This document shows positions 8,373 to 14,340 of a DNA stretch of 15,850 nucleotides, piece by piece. Both the position numbers and the translations under genes were made by a program. Origin of the DNA: CAYWTX01 sp964461295 (GTDB lineage Bacteria; Planctomycetota; Phycisphaerae; SM23-33); the NCBI GenBank assembly GCA_964461295.1, contig CAYWTX010000084.1:1-15850 (forward strand). Direction: 5' to 3'. Below the pieces are notes generated by a model, which made no database searches, was not told the origin of the DNA, and was given only the letters and a program-made list of their open reading frames with translations. Numbering within the stretch: the first letter of the stretch is position 1; every line of letters starts with the position of its first letter.

Positions 8373-8574
8373 CGGGGCCTTCACGGTACAGCCCACGGCC
8401 CACAACACCACGATGCGCCGGACCAAGCGGCGAGAAGGAAGGGCGGTCCCGAAGGCGGCCCGGCCGAACACATTCCGCCATCATAAGAAATCCTGCCGCT
8501 TGCAGCAGAATGGTGAAGACGCGAGCATGTAGTCCGTGTGTGTAGCCGACCAGGAGGTTTGACGAGGACCGGCG

Positions 8575-10737
8575 ATGAGAACAGCATGTTCCTGGGCGAT
8601 CGCATATGTGGCGGCAGTGGGCGGATTGGCGTTGGCGGAGGAGCCGTCACCGCAGACGAAGGCCGCAATGGAGGAGTTCTGGCGACGGGGCTTCTGCCAG
8701 CTCAGCAGCATCCATCAGCCGGCGGAGAAGCAGGCAGTTGTGCCGCGCGAGGTTGGCGGCGTGCCGGTCCTGGAGCCGCGTCTGATCGGGCGAACGGGCC
8801 AAGTTTCCTGTTACGCCTCCGACGGCGACATGCTCTGGGCGGCAGACGACCAGTCGCTGTACCAGATCGACGCCGCAGGCGGGAAGCTGTTGTGTCGATA
8901 CGATCGCACGGCAGGGCTGCCGGACTCGGCCATCGAGTCGATCTCCGTCTGCGGCGGCGACGTGCTGCTGTGCACACGGGCGGGCCTGGCATGCCTCGAC
9001 GGCAAGACCGGCAAGATCGCGGTGGTGGAGGGCCCGACCGTGACGATGGGCCGGCTGGCCGTATGCGGCCGGCAGGCATGGCTGATCGGCGACGGCGGGG
9101 CGTACCTGCGCGACGCGAGCGGGACCTGGCGGCGGTTGGCGGAGTTCCCCGGGCAGAAGGAACTGGCCGCCCTGACGGCCAAGGGGTGCTGGTTTGGCCT
9201 GAGGTCGGCCCGGCTGGCCTCGGCGATTCCGTGGGTCCACGCCGACAAGCACGGGCTGTGTGCCGTCGTGTTCGACAAGCTGGTGCATTGCGACGCGGCC
9301 GGCGGGGGGTGGCACCAGGCGGGCGGGCAGGTCTGGCAGGCGGCGGCAGGGCAGGATGGTGCGGTCTGGGCTCTGGCGACGGCGGGGCTGGTCCGCTATG
9401 ACCCGGGCGCGGGCAGGGCCGATACTTACGCGGCGGGCAAGGGTCTTGCTGCCGGCAGGCCCGTGGCGCTGGTGGCAATGCCGGGCGGATGCATGGTAGC
9501 CAGCGAGCCGGACTACGACCCCAAGGCCCGGCAATTCGTCGGCGGCGGGATCAGTCGGTTTAACGCCGCCAGCGGCGCCTGGACAGTCACCGACAGCGTC
9601 GACGGGCGCGACGTTCGGTTCGTGACGGCCCTATGCGTTGACGGCGCGCGGGCGGCGGCCTCGTGCGTGCTGTACGACAGGGCGGTGGAGATGGGCGCGC
9701 ATCCGGGTATGGCCCACGTGAAGCGGTGGCGCCCGCACACAGTCGGGTTGGGGTTCCTGCACTGGGACGGCGGCAAGTGGGGCTTGGTCGCCCGCGAAGG
9801 GTTGAAGACCGAACGCCGCTGGGTCCTCGGCCAGAAGGGCAAGTCCGACCTCGAACGGATCGGCCCGGAGAGCGTGGATTCGCTGTGCTGCCTCGACGGC
9901 CGGGCCTGGGCGGTCTATCGCATGGTCGGCGAGGTATCCTACGCGGGCTATTTCGTCTCGGCAGGATGCATCGCCGCCAACTCCCCTGCGGGCCAATGGC
10001 GCGGCGTGTTCGAAACGCGGACGGACCAGCTCGGCTTGGCCGGCGAACAGCCCGAACTGCTGCTCATCTCGCTTTCGCACGGCGACACAGTCGTGCTGGG
10101 CGAAAGCCAGCCAACGGTGCTGGACATCGTGTGGGCAGGCGGGCGGACCTGGGCCGTCTGCCAGAGCGGGCTGTACTCGCACGATGTGGCGGCCGACCGG
10201 TTCACGCCGATCGTCGAGGAGCCGGTCCGCCTGTACTGGCGAGCGACCGCGGCGGCGGCAGACAAGGACGGTGTCTGGTTCGGCGGCGATAGCGGGACTG
10301 TGAGCAGGCTGGACCGAGCGACCGGGCGGCTGGAACTGGTCGGCGTGGCGCCGGGCAGGAAGATCACCGCCATGTCCGCCTCCGACGGCGCGCTGAGCGT
10401 GCGAACGGCCAGGGCGGACGTGGTCCTGCCTGCCGGGCTCGCGTCGGCCAGGCGGCTGCCTGAAGGCGACAGGCTCGTCTACGATGGGCGCGAGTGGTCG
10501 GCGTCGGCGGCGGGCGGAACATCGGGCAGCCCGGCGTCGGCTCCACTGGATTACCGCTGCCAGGACAAGAGCAACTACCTGTACCGCGGGCAGGCGAAGG
10601 TCGGCTTCCTGAAGGGCCCGTTCCAGCCCCAGGTGCTCTGCCAGGATGCCATCGGCGGCAAGCTCTGGCTGGCCTGCTACTCCGGGGTGGCGTGGGTGCC
10701 TCTGCCGACCGACGGCGCCAAACGGACGACACCATGA
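8575..10737 (+). CDS. Secreted beta-propeller protein (two-component-regulator-propeller-like)
   Basis: This 720-residue protein starts at ATG 8575, with GAGGA at 8564-8568 six nt upstream. The signal peptide is MRTACSWAIAYVAAVGGLAL, with cleavage after ALA-E. The rest consists of repeated blade-like units with the pattern of a short beta strand, a Gly/Asp turn and W/L-x-x-x-x-GL-x-x-x-D. Examples are DGDMLWAADDQSLYQIDA (about residue 84), GDVLLCTRAGLACLDGKTGK (about 125), GAVWALATAGLVRYDPGAG (about 262), RTWAVCQSGLYSHDVAAD (about 524) and DGVWFGGDSGTVSRLDRATG (about 564). These resemble Reg_prop-type or other sensor-like propellers. No membrane anchor, kinase or enzymatic domain follows, so it is probably a free periplasmic or surface propeller. 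The stop codon overlaps the start of the next gene (ATGA at 10734-10737), implying translational coupling with the spermidine-synthase-like membrane protein. The fold assignment is reasonable; the ligand is unknown. Confidence 0.85.
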   Translation: MRTACSWAIAYVAAVGGLALAEEPSPQTKAAMEEFWRRGFCQLSSIHQPAEKQAVVPREVGGVPVLEPRLIGRTGQVSCYASDGDMLWAADDQSLYQIDAAGGKLLCRYDRTAGLPDSAIESISVCGGDVLLCTRAGLACLDGKTGKIAVVEGPTVTMGRLAVCGRQAWLIGDGGAYLRDASGTWRRLAEFPGQKELAALTAKGCWFGLRSARLASAIPWVHADKHGLCAVVFDKLVHCDAAGGGWHQAGGQVWQAAAGQDGAVWALATAGLVRYDPGAGRADTYAAGKGLAAGRPVALVAMPGGCMVASEPDYDPKARQFVGGGISRFNAASGAWTVTDSVDGRDVRFVTALCVDGARAAASCVLYDRAVEMGAHPGMAHVKRWRPHTVGLGFLHWDGGKWGLVAREGLKTERRWVLGQKGKSDLERIGPESVDSLCCLDGRAWAVYRMVGEVSYAGYFVSAGCIAANSPAGQWRGVFETRTDQLGLAGEQPELLLISLSHGDTVVLGESQPTVLDIVWAGGRTWAVCQSGLYSHDVAADRFTPIVEEPVRLYWRATAAAADKDGVWFGGDSGTVSRLDRATGRLELVGVAPGRKITAMSASDGALSVRTARADVVLPAGLASARRLPEGDRLVYDGREWSASAAGGTSGSPASAPLDYRCQDKSNYLYRGQAKVGFLKGPFQPQVLCQDAIGGKLWLACYSGVAWVPLPTDGAKRTTP

Positions 10738-12422
10738 ACCCCCTCGGTCACTTCGCCCGTGCGTATCTGCTGCTCCTGGTCGTCATAACCGGCGCGGTAG
10801 TGCTGGCCCTTGAGGTGCTGGGAACGCGGGTGATCGGCACGCACTACGGCGGCAGCCTCTACGTCTGGGCGGCGCTGCTGACCGTTACGATGGTGTGCCT
10901 GGCCGTCGGGTACGCCATCGGTGGGCGCCTGGCCGACAGGTTTCCCACGCCGACGATCCTGTTCGCTCTGGTCATCGCCGCGGGGCTGGCCGTGCTGGCC
11001 GTACCGTGGCTTACTAGCGTGCTTGTGCCACTTGGCGACGCATTGGGCCTGGCCGGCGGGGCGATCGCTTCGGCGGCCATCATCTTCTCTCTGCCCTTGA
11101 CGCTGCTGGCCATGGCCGGGCCTTACGTCATCCGTCTCCGCGCCCGCTTGGTTGAGCGGGTCGGCGGGACGAGCGGGGCGGTGTACGCCCTGAGCACCGC
11201 CGGCAGCGTGGCCGGCGTGCTGGCCGTCAGCCTCTGGATGATCCCGAGCCTTGGCACTCGCACGTCGCTGCTGGTCTGCGCGGGCCTGCTCATCGCCGTC
11301 GGCGCCCTGGGAGCGGCGCTGAGCACCCGCGGCAAGGCGGCGCCCCTGCTCCTGCTGGCAGTCTTGCCGGCACTGGCGCATCCGGTCGAGCGACCTGTGC
11401 CAGGCGAACTGTTCCGCACCGAGAGCCCCTACGGCGAGCTTCGGGTGATCCAGCGCGACCTGCCCGGCCGCGGGCCCTACAGGATGCTCATGGTCAACGG
11501 CATCATGCAGACGGGAATGCCTCTGGACATCGAACTGGTCGGACCCGGCGCGATCCTCCAGTCCGACAGCTACTACCTGGAACTGCTGCCGTACTTCCAC
11601 GCCGACCTCGGCGAGGGCCGGCGCGGCGTGCTGATCGGCCTGGCCGGGGGGATGTTCCCCCGCGTGATGGAGTTCTACAACATCGACTGGACGGCTGTGG
11701 AGATCGACGCCCGCGTCGCCGAGTTGGCCAAGGCGTACTTCGGGTATCGCGGCCCCATCGCCAACTCCAACGGTACGCCGCACGAGGTGGACCTGGCCTT
11801 GTTCCCGCGCCGCGAGCTGCCAGCCTCGCATGTCGGCGGCGAACACGAGCCGGCCGGGATGGCAGGGAAGCCTCCCTACCGCGGCCGGGCCGTCATCCAG
11901 GATGGCCGGTGGTTCCTCCAGCAGCTCAATCAGCCCGTGGACTTCCTCGTCCTGGACGCCTACAGCTCCGACACCATTCCGTTCCACCTCATCACGCGGG
12001 AGTTCTTCGAGCTGGCCCGCAGCCGGCTGACCGACGACGGCGTCCTGGCGATCAACTACATCGGCCGGCCCGAGGGGGATCCTGTCACCGCGTCGCTGCT
12101 GCGGACGCTGGCGGCAGTCTTCGGGCCGGGCAACCTGCGCGCGTTCCGGACGACAGATGACCCATCCGCCGTCCAGGTCATCATCATCTTCGCCATGCGC
12201 CGCCCGATGGACCTGCTGCCGCTGTGGCGGCGCGAGGGTACGGGCGTGGCCGGCGCGGGTGGCGGCGGAGCAGACCGGCTGAGCTACGAGTTGACCCGCC
12301 GGGCCGTCCCGATCTCCTGGTCTGCCGGGGTGGTCTTCACCGACGACCGGAACGCCAGTGACCTGGCGCGGGTGGAGACGGCCCTTCAGTGGCGCAGGCA
12401 GACACGAGCATCGCTGGAGTGA
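10734..12422 (+). CDS. Membrane-anchored spermidine-synthase-like (SAM-dependent transferase fold) protein
   Basis: This 562-residue protein has its ATG at 10734 overlapping the upstream stop by four bases. I chose it because the longer frame back to 10494 only shadows the previous gene. Residues about 10-220 contain six or seven hydrophobic helices, including AYLLLLVVITGAVVLALEVL, SLYVWAALLTVTMVCLAVGY and TSLLVCAGLLIAVGALGAAL. The soluble part starts with ESPYGELRV, typical of fused MFS/spermidine-synthase proteins. It has a Rossmann SAM-type motif VLIGLAGGMFPRVMEFY (about 298-315), the ribose-binding acidic motif VEID (322-325), and DAYSSDTIPFHLITREFF from residue 408. The second acidic residue of the classical D-x-x-D polyamine site is not evident, so spermidine synthase activity should not be assumed. 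An insert of about 30 residues (RELPASHVGGEHEPAGMAGK) lies at about 360. The gene is coupled to the propeller gene before it. Confidence 0.88.
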   Translation: MNPLGHFARAYLLLLVVITGAVVLALEVLGTRVIGTHYGGSLYVWAALLTVTMVCLAVGYAIGGRLADRFPTPTILFALVIAAGLAVLAVPWLTSVLVPLGDALGLAGGAIASAAIIFSLPLTLLAMAGPYVIRLRARLVERVGGTSGAVYALSTAGSVAGVLAVSLWMIPSLGTRTSLLVCAGLLIAVGALGAALSTRGKAAPLLLLAVLPALAHPVERPVPGELFRTESPYGELRVIQRDLPGRGPYRMLMVNGIMQTGMPLDIELVGPGAILQSDSYYLELLPYFHADLGEGRRGVLIGLAGGMFPRVMEFYNIDWTAVEIDARVAELAKAYFGYRGPIANSNGTPHEVDLALFPRRELPASHVGGEHEPAGMAGKPPYRGRAVIQDGRWFLQQLNQPVDFLVLDAYSSDTIPFHLITREFFELARSRLTDDGVLAINYIGRPEGDPVTASLLRTLAAVFGPGNLRAFRTTDDPSAVQVIIIFAMRRPMDLLPLWRREGTGVAGAGGGGADRLSYELTRRAVPISWSAGVVFTDDRNASDLARVETALQWRRQTRASLE

Positions 12423-12445
12423 GAGGGGGAAGCAGCCGGTCACTA

Positions 12446-12468
12446 CCTGCCTACCTGCGGCAGGCAGC
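12446..12468. repeat. GC-rich palindromic element downstream of the spermidine-synthase-like gene
   Basis: CTGCCT (12447-12452) and AGGCAG (12462-12467) are inverted copies around ACCTGCGGC. CCTGC also occurs twice in direct orientation at 12446-12450 and 12454-12458. The element could form a stem-loop 24 nt after the stop at 12422 and might terminate or stabilise the transcript. There is no T-run, so a standard intrinsic terminator is not supported. It may be a dispersed palindromic repeat. Confidence 0.4.
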
Positions 12469-12539
12469 CAGCTCACCATGATCGCATGGGCCTACAGGCG
12501 CTCTGGTTGACACGGGCGCGTCGTGCATGATCCTGCCAT

Positions 12540-13406
12540 GTGGTTGGCGGGACCGCCACCCGCGCCGCGCAGTTGACCGGCCAGTTGGTCAACACGGGCG
12601 GCAAACCAACGCAGGTGTTCGTCCATTGGCGACCGCGCGATGGCGGGAACGATCCCGCCAAATGGGCCAGCGTCCCGGCCCTGGGCGCGCGAATTCCGGG
12701 ACCGTTCACGACGGCCTTGACCGGACTGGATCGCGAGGCCGTCTACTATTACCGCTGTTCCGCCGCCAACGCGCTTGGCCGGGGCTGGGCCGAAGTGACC
12801 GAGCGCTTCTCCACGCCGGCCACCGCGACCCTGACCAACGACAACGCGTTGGCGCTGCACTGGACGCTCGATCAGCTGCCGGGGATGAAGCTCGTTGAGG
12901 CATCGCCCAACGCGGTCACCGGCACCTTGGGTGGCACCAAAGCATGGGCGCCGGCCAAAGGAGTGATCGGCCAAGCCGCCAGCTTCACATCGTCGGGCGC
13001 CCTGACCAGCGCACTGTTCCGCCAACCGTTGCGGCAGGATTCCCCCCTCTCGTTGTGGGTGCAATTCCCGGGCAAGTACGACAGCGGGAAGAAACACTTC
13101 CTGTGCCTGCAACCCGCGCCACTCTACCTCTACATTAGCCAAATGCGACCAAGCCTCAAAGACGTCGCCGCCAGCGCCACCATGCAACCCAACCAGTGGC
13201 ATCTTCTGACACTGACACGCAGGGGCCAACGACTGGTCCTCCATCTCGACGCCGCGCCCGTCGCCACGAGCAACGCGACCCTCGTGGATCCGTACGACCA
13301 ACTATTGCTGCGCGGCGCGGACATCGGGATCCTCGACGACCTGCGCATCTACCGGCGCGCATTGGCCGCGGAAGAAACCCGCCTGCTCCACCGCCGTCAG
13401 GAGTGA
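12540..13406 (+). CDS. FN3-like / LamG-domain fragment, 5'-truncated
   Basis: This 288-residue frame starts at a GTG (12540) just after an in-frame TGA (12528-12530). No ribosome site or signal peptide is visible. Residues 8-90 resemble an FN3-like unit common in planctomycete surface proteins (QLTGQLVNTGGKPTQVFVHW, then GLDREAVYYYRCSAANALGR). Residues about 100-285 form a LamG/concanavalin-like lectin domain (LALHWTLDQLPG, VIGQAASFTSSGAL, MQPNQWHLLTLTRRGQRLVL and the typical ending GILDDLRIYRRALAAEET). In intact relatives such C-terminal units follow a long exported protein. Here the 5' part is missing, so this is probably a gene remnant, although the remaining frame is undamaged. It ends about 10 nt from a WD40 fragment on the other strand. 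Confidence 0.7.
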   Translation: MVGGTATRAAQLTGQLVNTGGKPTQVFVHWRPRDGGNDPAKWASVPALGARIPGPFTTALTGLDREAVYYYRCSAANALGRGWAEVTERFSTPATATLTNDNALALHWTLDQLPGMKLVEASPNAVTGTLGGTKAWAPAKGVIGQAASFTSSGALTSALFRQPLRQDSPLSLWVQFPGKYDSGKKHFLCLQPAPLYLYISQMRPSLKDVAASATMQPNQWHLLTLTRRGQRLVLHLDAAPVATSNATLVDPYDQLLLRGADIGILDDLRIYRRALAAEETRLLHRRQE

Positions 13407-13757
13407 GTGCGTGCGCAGCTCCTGACCGCCGGATGCATCCCACACCTTCAGCGTGTTGTCCAAGCTTCCGCGGACGATCTGCCTCCCGTCTGGGCTGAAC
13501 GCCACGGCCGTTACACGGTCCCCATGACCGACCTGAAAGATTCTGCCGCCGTCGGGAAGGAGGCCATGGTCCACCGCGTTATCCCTAGTGGCCGGCGCAA
13601 CGTGCTGTTGCCCCGGGAGACGCAGGGCGCCACGAGTGGACAGAATGATCGGCTGGTTGCCGGCACAGAAGCGGACGATTCCGACCGGCCTGTCTGCGGC
13701 CGGGAAGTCGCTGGCCGTCTGGAGAAAGAAGCTCCACTGGATGCCCAGCGGCGTCAT
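13407..13757 (-). pseudogene. WD40-repeat gene fragment
   Basis: The minus-strand frame from ATG at 13757 reads MTPLGIQWSFFLQTASDFPA and then a clear WD40 unit: VGHGDRVTAVAFSPDGRQIV followed by RGSLDNTLKVWDASGGQELR. In intact WD40 proteins the next residues are usually T-x-x-GH followed by another blade. Here the match ends at ELRT (about 13410). The frame then runs antisense into the LamG gene as HSLLTAVEQ before stopping at 13302. Only one blade is recognisable, against the seven or so needed for a propeller. The first half (AADRPVGIVRFCAGNQPIIL) looks coding, but I do not recognise it. This is probably a broken piece of a WD40 gene. Confidence 0.65.
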
Positions 13758-14323
13758 GGGCAAGTATGCGGGATGAAGACCACAGCGAGGGAGACGAGGA
13801 CCCCATGGACATGCGACGCGAGTTGTGCGGATGGTGTGCGGCGCTTGCGATGGGGGCAATGTCGCCCGCTGCGGCGACTGGGCAGGCGCAGGAGGCCGCG
13901 ACGGCCGAGGTGACGGCCCACGCCAAGGGGCTCGCGGTGGGCGCGTTCGACCCGGCCGAGCCGGCGGCGCAGACGGCCGAGGAGGCCGGCCTGGGACTTA
14001 AGCCCCATCCCCAGATAGCCGTTCGGTTGACTTGGCCCGCTGTAGTGGCCCAGCCGGTTGTCCAGCCCGTCTTCTCGGCGTTTGAACGGTGACCTGTTGC
14101 GTTCGAATACGGCGACCGTCTCCTGCACGCCGAAGATCTGCAGCGGCTCTGCGAACCGCGCCGGGGCCTTTGCCTGTTTGAGGACACCTTCGGCTTCAGT
14201 GCCTGTGATAGGCGGCACGTCATACGCCGGCCTGCTGGAGGCGCCGGCGGCATGCCCTCGTCCGAGTAGGAACACGAGGAAGGCCACGACCGCTCACGGC
14301 AGAGATCGCCAGGCCCGTACCAT
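13754..14323 (-). pseudogene. Decayed paralogue of the adjacent CBM-type gene, with in-frame TGA in the signal peptide
   Basis: ATG at 14323 opens MVRAWRSLP, then TGA at 14296-14294, then AVVAFLVFLLGRGHAAGASS in the same frame. A TGG in place of the TGA would give a textbook signal peptide. The frame continues with TEAEGVLKQAKAPARFAEPL and QIFGVQE. This matches the visible N-terminal part of the neighbouring gene (EADRLIEQVKAPARFADYRP, then FRVQE). At DNA level GCGAACCGCGCCGGGGCCTT occurs identically at 14151-14170 and 15803-15822. Gene-like character persists to about 14000; beyond that the frame is antisense to the small plus-strand ORF, although it stays open to 13754. A GTG at 14287 could restart translation after the TGA. 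The pseudogene lies 17 nt downstream of the intact copy. Confidence 0.65.
13805..14092 (+). CDS. Small exported ORF, unknown, probably 3'-truncated
   Basis: This 95-residue ORF starts at ATG 13805, preceded by GACGAGGA a few bases upstream, a usable ribosome site. MDMRRELCGWCAALAMGAMS followed by PAAATGQA looks like a Sec signal peptide. The body is Ala/Glu-rich (QEAATAEVTAHAKGLAVGAF) with no recognised domain. From about residue 63 (14000 onward) the reading becomes the antisense of the decayed gene on the minus strand, so the natural C-terminus has probably been lost at a junction. In-frame starts upstream (13766) would add an acidic stretch without a ribosome site. It could be a young ORF or a gene remnant. 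Confidence 0.4.
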   Translation: MDMRRELCGWCAALAMGAMSPAAATGQAQEAATAEVTAHAKGLAVGAFDPAEPAAQTAEEAGLGLKPHPQIAVRLTWPAVVAQPVVQPVFSAFER

Positions 14324-14340
14324 GACTTCGTATTGGGTCC

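Larger units (their letters stand above)
7926..8574. other. Intergenic region between divergent transcription units
   Basis: About 650 bases separate the leftward operon from the rightward propeller gene. The left third carries the ribosome site and promoter candidate for the leftward operon. The middle (8211-8372) looks like a degraded transposase N-terminus. The last 100 bases hold the leader of the propeller gene, including CAGGAGG at 8551-8557, which has no ORF of useful length behind it, and GAGGA at 8564-8568. No tRNA, riboswitch or terminator was recognised here. Confidence 0.6.

Noticed and set aside
10677..12479. 600-codon minus-strand open frame
   Set aside because: It is antisense to the spermidine-synthase-like gene, which has clear transmembrane helices and SAM-binding motifs.
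12507..12535. TTGACA near the LamG fragment as a promoter
   Set aside because: No acceptable -10 hexamer at 16-18 nt spacing and no ribosome site before the GTG.
12492..13301. 269-codon minus-strand open frame
   Set aside because: It is a shadow of the FN3/LamG reading, which has recognisable domains on the plus strand.
14294..14296. TGA read as tryptophan or selenocysteine
   Set aside because: TGA clearly ends several intact genes in the window, and no selenocysteine insertion structure or Cys-aligned position was seen; nonsense decay is simpler.
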